A stretch of 14,017 nt of DNA. Origin: Hyphomicrobiales bacterium. Lineage in GTDB: Bacteria > Pseudomonadota > Alphaproteobacteria > Rhizobiales > Xanthobacteraceae. Below the pieces are notes generated by a model. It searched no databases, was not told where the DNA came from, and saw only the letters and a program-made list of their open reading frames with translations. Positions 6,848-14,017 of this stretch are shown piece after piece (positions within the stretch are counted from its first letter, which is position 1; each line of letters begins with the position of its first letter). The translations under genes and the position numbers were made by a program. The DNA is taken from assembly GCA_023266695.1 (NCBI GenBank), contig JAHFPO010000051.1:1-14017 (forward strand), read 5' to 3'.

Positions 6848-7885
6848 ATGACAAAAGGATTAGGCCACGCGCAGCCAGCAATCGCGCTCGACCCACGCAA
6901 CGACGACATCGGCGAGACCATGCGTCTCACCATGTACCGCATGCAGGTCGAGATCCGCGAATCCGAACAGCGAGCCTATGACCTCTTCCTGCAGAACCTG
7001 GTGAAAGGCACGAGCCACCTTTCCCTCGGCCAGGAGGCGGTCGCCGTGGGCTTCGCCGCCGCCATGAAGCCCGGCGACCTCAGTTTCTGCACCTATCGGG
7101 GACACGCCCACACGCTCGCCCGCGGCGTGCCGATCGAAAAGGTGCTGGGCGAACTGATGCAGCGCGACAACGGGCTCATGCGCGGCAAGGGCGGCTCCAT
7201 GCACCTTACCTCCGTCGAGCACGGCGTCATGGGCTCCTATGCCATCGTCGGCGCGCATCTGCCGATCGCGTGCGGCGCCGCCTGGCGCGCCCAATACAAG
7301 GGCGCGAAGGACGTCTCGGTCTGTTTCTTCGGCGATGGCACCACCAATATCGGCGCCTTCCACGAAGCGCTCAACTTCGCTTCGGTCTGGAAACTGCCGG
7401 TGATTTTCGTGTGCGAGAACAATCTATACATGGAATATACGCCGATCAGCGAGGTGACTGCGGTCGAGCACCCGGCCGCCGATCGCGCCGCGTCCTATGG
7501 CCTCGAGCGCATCGTCATCGACGGCCAGGACGCCGACGCGGTTTATCGCGCGGCGACCGCTGCTTATGAAAAAGCGCGCGCGGGCGGCGGGCCGTCGCTC
7601 ATCGAGTGCATGACCTATCGCTACAGCGGGCATTCGCGCGCCGACCCCGCGAAATACCGCCCGGAAGGCGAGCTCGATGCCTGGAAGAAGCGCGACCCGA
7701 TCAAGATCTACCGTGAGCGGCTCATCCAGTTCGGCATTGCCGAGACCGTCATCGCCAAGATCGAGGCCGACGTGAAACGCCGCGTCGACGAGGCGACCGA
7801 GAAGTGCAAGGCGGCGCCACCGCCCTCGCTCGATATCCTCACCACCGACGTCTATGCCGACGGAGGCTGGGCATGGCGGAACTGA
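6848..7885 (+). CDS. TPP-dependent dehydrogenase E1 component, alpha subunit
   Basis: This 345-residue subunit belongs to the pyruvate/acetoin dehydrogenase E1 alpha family, which with E1 beta decarboxylates a 2-oxoacid (or cleaves acetoin) on thiamine pyrophosphate and acylates the E2 lipoyl group. The TPP motif is intact: GDGTTNIGAFHEALNF from G162 to the NN pair at 191-192. Also present are HLSLGQEAVAVG near 57-68, YRGHAHTLARG, the substrate/TPP loop GKGGSMHL, and the YSGHSRADPAKYRPEGE segment matching the regulatory loop of the family. The ATG at 6848 is preceded by AAGG at 6837-6840; GTG at 6845 is an alternative. It resembles AcoA-like proteins as much as PdhA, so the substrate stays open. 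It overlaps the next gene by 13 bases. Confidence 0.93.
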   Translation: MTKGLGHAQPAIALDPRNDDIGETMRLTMYRMQVEIRESEQRAYDLFLQNLVKGTSHLSLGQEAVAVGFAAAMKPGDLSFCTYRGHAHTLARGVPIEKVLGELMQRDNGLMRGKGGSMHLTSVEHGVMGSYAIVGAHLPIACGAAWRAQYKGAKDVSVCFFGDGTTNIGAFHEALNFASVWKLPVIFVCENNLYMEYTPISEVTAVEHPAADRAASYGLERIVIDGQDADAVYRAATAAYEKARAGGGPSLIECMTYRYSGHSRADPAKYRPEGELDAWKKRDPIKIYRERLIQFGIAETVIAKIEADVKRRVDEATEKCKAAPPPSLDILTTDVYADGGWAWRN

Positions 7886-8853
7886 CCTATCGCGACGCGG
7901 TCACGCGCGGCATCGCCCAGGAGATGGCGCGCGATCCCGACGTCGTCTTTCTCGGCGAGGACGTCGCCAAGGCGGGCGGCGTGTTCAAGACCACCGTCGG
8001 GCTCCTGGAGCAGTTCGGGCCGCTGCGCGTGCGCGACACCCCGATCTCCGAGCAGGCGATCCTGGGCGCCGCCATGGGTGCGGCCATGACCGGCTTGAAG
8101 CCGATCGCGGAAATCATGTTCTCGGATTTCTTCGCGGTTTGTTTCGACTATATCGCCAACGAGATTCCGAAAAGCCGCTACATGTCGAACGGGCAGCTCA
8201 AATGCCCGCTCGTCGTGCGCACCGGCAACGGGGCCGGTTCCCGCTTCGGCGCGCAGCACAGCCAGAGCGTCGAGAACTGGGCGATGATGATCCCCGGTCT
8301 CAAGGTGGTGGCGCCGTCCAATCCGCGTGACGTCATCGGCCTGCTCGCGGCCGCAGTGCGCGACCCCGATCCGGTCATTTTTTTCGAGCACAAGTCGCTC
8401 TACGCGACCAAGGGCGAGGTGCCTGACGGCGAGATCGTGGACGAGCTCGGGACCGCGAGCATCGTCCGGTCCGGGCGCGACGCCACCATTCTCGCCCTCG
8501 CGCTGATGGTGCCGCGCGCGCTCGCGGCGGCGGAGCGGCTGAAGAGCGAGCACGGCATCGATTGCGAAGTGGTCGATGTGCGATCGCTGGTTCCGCTCGA
8601 CACCCAGACCATCCTCGGCTCGCTGGCGCGAACCCATCGCCTGTTCACCGTCGAGGAGAACCCGCGGTTGTGCGGTTGGGGCGCCGAGATCGTCTCGATC
8701 GCAGCCGACGAGGCGTTCTACGATCTCGATGGGCCGCCGGTGCGGATCACGACCCCGCATCTGCCTTTACCTGCCGCCGACATTCTCGAGGACATGGTGC
8801 TGCCGACCGTCGATCGCATCGTCGACCGCGTGCGACGTTCGCTTTCCGCATAG
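7873..8853 (+). CDS. TPP-dependent dehydrogenase E1 component, beta subunit
   Basis: This 326-residue E1 beta subunit is the partner of the alpha subunit encoded just upstream; the two form an alpha2beta2 heterotetramer. Family signatures are visible: FLGEDVAKAGGVFKTT near 26-40, RDTPISEQAILGAAMGAAM with E60, the conserved glutamate that activates the TPP aminopyrimidine, GAGSRFGAQHSQS with H129, the KVVAPSNPRDVIGLL block, and the C-terminal transketolase domain with DVRSLVPLDTQTI and VEENPRLCGWGAEI. The start at 7873 is set by GGAGG at 7862-7866, 6 bases upstream; this start lies inside the E1 alpha gene, giving a 13-base overlap and probable translational coupling. An open frame starting at 7804 is only an upstream extension within the alpha gene. 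Confidence 0.94.
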   Translation: MAELTYRDAVTRGIAQEMARDPDVVFLGEDVAKAGGVFKTTVGLLEQFGPLRVRDTPISEQAILGAAMGAAMTGLKPIAEIMFSDFFAVCFDYIANEIPKSRYMSNGQLKCPLVVRTGNGAGSRFGAQHSQSVENWAMMIPGLKVVAPSNPRDVIGLLAAAVRDPDPVIFFEHKSLYATKGEVPDGEIVDELGTASIVRSGRDATILALALMVPRALAAAERLKSEHGIDCEVVDVRSLVPLDTQTILGSLARTHRLFTVEENPRLCGWGAEIVSIAADEAFYDLDGPPVRITTPHLPLPAADILEDMVLPTVDRIVDRVRRSLSA

Positions 8854-8860
8854 GTGCCGC

Positions 8861-10312
<1,452 letters not shown>

Positions 10313-10330
10313 GCGCGCCAGTCGCCAAAT

Positions 10331-10488
10331 CCGTCATCCAGAGGTGCGCACCGAAGGTGCGCCTCGAAGGATGACGGCCGCTACCCACCGATGTCGGGTC
10401 CACCCGACATCGGAATGTAGGTGCGCAAGTCGGCCTAGGCCGACTTGCGGTGGCTCGCCGCTTTGCGGCTCGCACCTCAGGGTGACGG
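10331..10488. repeat. Composite palindromic intergenic repeat element
   Basis: A 158-bp element fills most of the 195-base gap between the aldehyde dehydrogenase and E2 genes. Its ends, CCGTCATCCAGAGGTGCG (10331-10348) and CGCACCTCAGGGTGACGG (10471-10488), are inverted copies matching at 16 of 18 positions. Inside are: a hairpin closed by CGTCATCC/GGATGACG (10332-10376) with inner stem GCGCACC-gaa-GGTGCGC; a 12-bp perfect stem with a 2-base centre at 10388-10413; a perfect 26-bp palindrome at 10424-10449; and a small GCCGC-ttt-GCGGC hairpin at 10457-10469. Such CATCC/GGATG-ended elements are a known feature of rhizobial-type genomes; this identity is recalled, not searched. It lies entirely between genes and ends 19 bases before the E2 start. 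Confidence 0.8.
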
Positions 10489-10507
10489 CGCACCGTGGGG
10501 AGCGTGC

Positions 10508-11830
10508 ATGGACGTTTTGATGCCACAGCTCGGCGAGACCGTGGCCGAAGGCAAGATCACCGAGTGGTTCAAGAAGCCCGGCGACGCGGTGAAGCCGGGC
10601 GAGAACCTGTTCCTGATCGAGACCGACAAGGTCTCGATGGAAATCCAGGCGATCGAGGGCGGTGTCCTCGCGGAAATCCGGGTTCCCGCCGGCGAGGTGG
10701 CGCCGGTCGGCGCCGTGGTCGCCGTCATCTCCGATAGCGTCGGCGCCAAAGCGGCCTCGTCCGCAGCCTCCGCTGCCGCCGCGCCCACGCGCAGCTCGGC
10801 GGCCCGCGCGACGGCGGCCCCGCTACAGCGGACGGGAACCAAACCCCGGCCAGTCGCTCTCGACCCGTTCTTCGAGGTGCGGACGCCGGAGCGTAATTAT
10901 GGTCCCGCTCGGACCAATGGCGGCAGCGCCACTCCGCTCGCCCGGCGTCTCGCGGCGGAGGCAGGGCTTGACCTCTCCCGCATCGGCGGCTCGGGTCCGC
11001 GTGGCCGCACCTTCGCGCGCGACGTGGAAGGCGCGATCACGGGCGGGGGCGCGAAAGCCGCGGGCGCCGCCGCGCCGGTCAGCGGTCTCTCGGCCGCGCA
11101 GGTGAAGGCGCTCTATCCCGACACGTCCTATGAGGAAATCCCGCTCGACGCCATGCGCCGGACCATCGCGGATCGCCTCACGCTCGCCGCGCAGACCATC
11201 CCGCATTTCTATCTCACGGTTGATGTTGCAATCGAGCGGCTGATCAAGCTGCGCGAGGAGGCGAACGCCGCTGCGCCGCGCGGCAAGGACGGCAAGCCGG
11301 CCTTCAAGCTCTCGGTCAACGACCTCATCATCAAGGCGTGGGCGGCGGCGCTCCAGCACGTGCCCAACGCGAACGCGGTGTGGGCGACGGACCGCATCTT
11401 GCGTTTCAAGCATTCGGACATCGCGGTGGCGGTGGCGATCGAGGGCGGCCTGATCACGCCGGTGATCCGCAAGGCCGAGGTGAAGACGCTCGCCGCCATT
11501 TCGGTCGAGATGCGGGAACTTTTTGCCCGCGCGCGCGCGCGCCGCCTCAAGCCCAACGAGTATCAGGGCGGCTCCACGGCGATTTCCAACCTTGGCATGT
11601 TCGGCATCCGCGAGTTTTCGGCGATCATCAATCCGCCACATGCGACCATCCTGGCGGTAGGAGCCATCCGGCGGCAGGCGATCGAGGCGGAGGACGGCGG
11701 TATCGCCTTCGCGAGCCTGATGACGGTGACGCTCTCCTGCGATCACCGCGTCGTCGACGGCGCGCTCGGTGCCGAGCTCCTCGCCGCCTTCAGGGAATTG
11801 ATCGAAAAGCCGGAGACGGCGCTCGTTTGA
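10508..11830 (+). CDS. Dihydrolipoamide acyltransferase (E2) of the oxoacid dehydrogenase complex
   Basis: This 440-residue E2 core enzyme carries the acyl group on lipoyl-lysine and transfers it to CoA. Domains in order: one lipoyl domain (1-77) with lipoylated lysine K41 in IETDKVSM, an Ala/Pro-rich mobile linker (about 80-138), a peripheral-subunit-binding domain (about 141-178, TPLARRLAAEAGLDLSRIGGSGPRGR), and the catalytic domain from about 205. The acyltransferase signature DHRVVDG holds H413 and D417. Only one lipoyl domain is present. The ATG at 10508 follows GGGGAG at 10497-10502; upstream open frame is repeat-derived. The repeat element separates it from the upstream genes, but orientation and function argue for the same operon. 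The family member (acetyl, succinyl or branched-chain) cannot be fixed from motifs alone; the partner E1 is PdhA/AcoA-like, which favours acetyl. Confidence 0.93.
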   Translation: MDVLMPQLGETVAEGKITEWFKKPGDAVKPGENLFLIETDKVSMEIQAIEGGVLAEIRVPAGEVAPVGAVVAVISDSVGAKAASSAASAAAAPTRSSAARATAAPLQRTGTKPRPVALDPFFEVRTPERNYGPARTNGGSATPLARRLAAEAGLDLSRIGGSGPRGRTFARDVEGAITGGGAKAAGAAAPVSGLSAAQVKALYPDTSYEEIPLDAMRRTIADRLTLAAQTIPHFYLTVDVAIERLIKLREEANAAAPRGKDGKPAFKLSVNDLIIKAWAAALQHVPNANAVWATDRILRFKHSDIAVAVAIEGGLITPVIRKAEVKTLAAISVEMRELFARARARRLKPNEYQGGSTAISNLGMFGIREFSAIINPPHATILAVGAIRRQAIEAEDGGIAFASLMTVTLSCDHRVVDGALGAELLAAFRELIEKPETALV

Positions 11831-11910
11831 TCGGCGGGCGTTGCCGGATTCTATCGAGTCGCACTTGGAGTACGTCGGATCAGCGCCGAAGAACGCCCCG
11901 AGAGGAGCCT

Positions 11911-12888
11911 ATGGTTGCGAACAAGATCGATCTAATGCTGACCGGACCGATGATGCAGTACGTCGAGGACCAGCTCAATGATCTCTTCACGGTTCATCGT
12001 CTCGGGAAGGCCGCCGACCGCGAAGCGCTGATTGCCGGGGTCGGCCATCGCGTTCGTGCGATCGCGACCGCCGGCGGCGCTCCCGTCGACGCGGCGATGA
12101 TGCAGAAGCTACCGAAGCTCGAGATCGTGTCGAATTTCGGTGTCGGTTACGACTCCGTCGACGCCAAATGGGCGGGCGCGCATGGCATCGTGGTCACCAA
12201 CACCCCGGATGTGCTCAACGAGGAAGTCGCCGATACGACGATCGGCTTGCTTCTGGCGACGGTGCGGCAGTTGTCGCAGGCCGAGCGTTATCTGCGCGCC
12301 GGGAAATGGCTCGAGAAGCCATTCCCGCTGACGGTCGCCACTTTGCGCGATCGCACCATCGGCATCATCGGCATGGGACGCATCGGCAAGGCGATCGCCA
12401 GACGTCTCGAAGCCTTCGGCGTGACGATCGTCTATCACAGCCGCCGCCCCGCGACCGGCGTGCCTTGGCGTCACTATCCAGACCTGATCGCCATGGCGCG
12501 CGACGTCGATGTACTGATCGTGATCATCCCTGGCGGTCCCGCCACCAAGAATCTGATCAATCGCGAAGTGCTCGAGGCCCTTGGTCCGAACGGCATCCTC
12601 ATCAATGTCGCGCGCGGCTCGGTGGTCGACGAGACGGCGTTGATCGATGCGCTGCGCTCGAAGAAAATCCTTTCAGCGGGCCTCGATGTGTACGCCGATG
12701 AACCGCGCGTGCCGAAGGAGCTGATCGATATGGACCACATCGTGCTCCTTCCCCATGTCGCGTCGGCCTCGGTCCATACGCGCCGCGCCATGGGCCAATT
12801 GGTGGTCGACAATCTGAAGGCCTGGGCCGCGGGCAACAACCCGCTCACCCCGGTGCCCGAAACGCCGTGGCCGCCCAAGGGACGCTGA
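11911..12888 (+). CDS. D-2-hydroxyacid dehydrogenase, glyoxylate/hydroxypyruvate reductase-like
   Basis: This 325-residue cytoplasmic oxidoreductase of the D-isomer-specific 2-hydroxyacid dehydrogenase family interconverts a 2-oxoacid and a D-2-hydroxyacid. Catalytic R235 (NVARGS), E264 (YADEP) and H282 (LPHVAS) form the expected triad. The dinucleotide fold is GMGRIG at 154-159; the second strand ends in YHSRRP, with arginines at 178-179 instead of the acidic residue seen in NAD-specific enzymes, which points to NADPH. The substrate loop VSNFGVGYDSVD (73-84) matches GhrB/GyaR-like enzymes. AGAGGAG at 11901-11907 marks the start at 11911. It lies 80 bases after E2, where an E3 gene would normally sit. 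It may supply or draw on the oxoacid used by the E1/E2 pair. The open frame upstream of 11911 is a shadow of E2. Confidence 0.9.
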   Translation: MVANKIDLMLTGPMMQYVEDQLNDLFTVHRLGKAADREALIAGVGHRVRAIATAGGAPVDAAMMQKLPKLEIVSNFGVGYDSVDAKWAGAHGIVVTNTPDVLNEEVADTTIGLLLATVRQLSQAERYLRAGKWLEKPFPLTVATLRDRTIGIIGMGRIGKAIARRLEAFGVTIVYHSRRPATGVPWRHYPDLIAMARDVDVLIVIIPGGPATKNLINREVLEALGPNGILINVARGSVVDETALIDALRSKKILSAGLDVYADEPRVPKELIDMDHIVLLPHVASASVHTRRAMGQLVVDNLKAWAAGNNPLTPVPETPWPPKGR

Positions 12889-12971
12889 CCGCTTCCGACG
12901 CCGCGCATGGTCCGCAACCGCCTCGCATGCTAACTTCGAATCGCTCTTGAGCTACTGGGCCGGGCCCGCTC

Positions 12972-13682
12972 ATGCATCTTGTCGCTGGTTTTCTTTTCAC
13001 GCTCTTCGCCCTCGCCTCCCCGGCGACTGGACAGACGCCCAATGCGGCCGGCAAGCCCGATCCCGCCGAAGTGCGCGCGCTCGCGGCGAACTACGAACTC
13101 GCCAATGCCGACGGCGACCGGAAGTGTCGGATGATACTCGAGACGCGGCAAGTCGGTTCAGGCTTCGCGCTCGTCTACAACCGCGCGCAATGTTCCCAAC
13201 TCTTTGGTTTTCTCGGCGACGTCACGGCCTGGCTCCCTGGTGTCGCCGGGGCGATCCTTTTCATCCGTTCGAACGGCAGGACCGTCGTTGAGTTCACCGA
13301 GGGTATCGGCGGCGTTTACGAGGCGATCCGCGAGAACGACGCCGTCTATTTCCTGTCCAATCTGCAATTCGTCGATCCTTCCGAACGGCCGCAGATCACG
13401 GATCTGTTCGGCGACTGGAACCTGTCGCGTCCCGGCGGAGCGCTGATCTGCCGCATCACGCTCTCCGATACGACCGCCGGCGAGGAGCGGTTCGCGCTCA
13501 TCGTGCAGGCTGGATGTGATGCCGCGATTACGCGTTTCGGTCCGGTGAGCTGGCGATTCGAGCGCGGCGACGTCGTGCTGTTGTCGGCAAGCGGGGAGTC
13601 GCTGCGCTTCGGCCGCCAGGAGGGCGGCGGCTGGGCCAAAGTGCCGGACACTCCGAGGCCGTTGCTGATGACAAAGCCCTAA
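12972..13682 (+). CDS. Secreted protein with two AprI/Inh protease-inhibitor-like domains
   Basis: This 236-residue protein has a signal peptide (about 1-20, FLFTLFALASPATG) and is probably periplasmic. The mature part shows two similar halves. Half 1 (about 35-128) has ANYELANADGDRKC and C52 and C74; half 2 (about 143-225) has FGDWNLSRPGGALIC and C160 and C182. Each pair is exactly 22 residues apart, and each half has a W/Y near the start, F-A-L between the cysteines and a strand ending E/S-F-x or LRFGR. The pattern matches the AprI/Inh (Omp19-type) metalloprotease inhibitor fold, a small β-barrel with one disulfide. Known members bind metzincin proteases such as serralysins; no protease gene is seen here. 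No strong RBS precedes the ATG at 12972. Domain assignment is moderately sure; inhibitory activity is inferred. Confidence 0.75.
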   Translation: MHLVAGFLFTLFALASPATGQTPNAAGKPDPAEVRALAANYELANADGDRKCRMILETRQVGSGFALVYNRAQCSQLFGFLGDVTAWLPGVAGAILFIRSNGRTVVEFTEGIGGVYEAIRENDAVYFLSNLQFVDPSERPQITDLFGDWNLSRPGGALICRITLSDTTAGEERFALIVQAGCDAAITRFGPVSWRFERGDVVLLSASGESLRFGRQEGGGWAKVPDTPRPLLMTKP

Positions 13683-13708
13683 TAAGGGATGCCGTCGGGG
13701 GATCGGCT

Positions 13709-14017
13709 TCAAGGGATGAGTCGCAAGCCCTTGAGGCTGGCGTGGCCCTCCTTGCCGACGATGATGTGATCGTGGACCTCGATCCCGAGCGGCCGGGCAA
13801 CGTCGATAATCGCCTTGGTCATCTGGATATCGGCGCGTGAGGGCGTAGGATCGCCGGAAGGATGATTGTGCACGAGGAGGAGCGCGGTCGCCGACAGCTC
13901 GAGCGCGCGCTTGACCACCTCGCGCGGATAGACCGGGGTATGATCGACGGTCCCGATCTGTTGCACCTCGTCGGCGATGAGCTGGTTGCGCTTGTCGAGA
14001 AACAACACACGAAACTG
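13709..14017 (-). CDS. radC: RadC/JAMM-domain protein, C-terminal part (gene runs off the right edge)
   Basis: This is the C-terminal 102 residues of a RadC-family protein, starting mid-gene at the right edge (first visible residues QFRVLFLDKRNQLIADE). It holds the JAMM/MPN metal motif: the glutamate in YPREVVKRALEL, then HNHPSGDPTPSRAD with two histidines and the aspartate. The GTVDHTPVYPREVV block is almost invariant in the family. The apparent GTG at 14008 is internal, because the typical family text continues upstream of it to the edge. RadC proteins were named for a supposed DNA-repair role that later work did not support, so the molecular role is unclear. The N-terminal helix-hairpin-helix part is outside the window. 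It converges on the Inh-domain gene, with only 26 bases between stop codons and no clear terminator. Confidence 0.93.
   Translation of the reverse strand, partial: QFRVLFLDKRNQLIADEVQQIGTVDHTPVYPREVVKRALELSATALLLVHNHPSGDPTPSRADIQMTKAIIDVARPLGIEVHDHIIVGKEGHASLKGLRLIP

Noticed and set aside
14006..14008. GTG as the start codon of the RadC gene
   Set aside because: The three codons before it (QFR) already match the typical family text, so the gene begins outside the window.

Overview
The window is GC-rich, densely coding chromosomal DNA, most likely from an alphaproteobacterium of the order Hyphomicrobiales (Rhizobiales). That assignment is an inference from base composition, protein style, the mix of NitT/TauT-type transporter, AprI/Inh and E1/E2 genes, and a composite palindromic intergenic repeat of a kind common in that group. 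I see no rRNA, tRNA, CRISPR array or intact insertion sequence. Both edges are open: the RadC gene runs off the right end.

Left block (79-4621). A creatininase-family amidohydrolase on the minus strand is divergent from a tightly packed plus-strand unit. That unit encodes a periplasmic NMT1/THI5-type binding protein, an ABC ATPase, an ABC permease and an EamA/DMT-family permease. The layout suggests uptake of a small, perhaps pyrimidine-like or amide-containing compound linked to its hydrolysis. The C-terminal coding end of the EamA gene carries a 40-bp imperfect tandem duplication.

Middle block (4666-6844). A convergent minus-strand gene encodes an EptA-type phosphoethanolamine transferase of the inner membrane. 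Its DNA is visibly poorer in G+C than its neighbours and may have been acquired. It is followed by a 529-base gap, the largest gene-free stretch here. The gap holds a nested inverted repeat (6706-6795) just ahead of the next operon.

Right block (6848-12888). A 2-oxo-acid (or acetoin) dehydrogenase operon encodes E1 alpha, E1 beta, a succinate-semialdehyde-type aldehyde dehydrogenase, the lipoyl E2 acyltransferase and a D-2-hydroxyacid dehydrogenase. A multi-hairpin palindromic element of about 158 bp lies between the aldehyde dehydrogenase and E2. No E3 (dihydrolipoyl dehydrogenase) gene is present in the window, so E3 must come from elsewhere. The two stand-alone dehydrogenases suggest an oxidative route in which aldehydes, 2-hydroxyacids or 2-oxoacids are interconverted and passed to acyl-CoA.

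Right edge (12972-14017). A secreted protein with two AprI/Inh protease-inhibitor-like domains converges on the C-terminal part of RadC (JAMM/MPN domain).

I did not find a clear new multi-gene system. The points most worth a second look are the nested inverted repeat before the E1 gene, the palindromic element inside the dehydrogenase operon, the E3-less operon content, the double Inh-domain protein and the low-GC eptA region.
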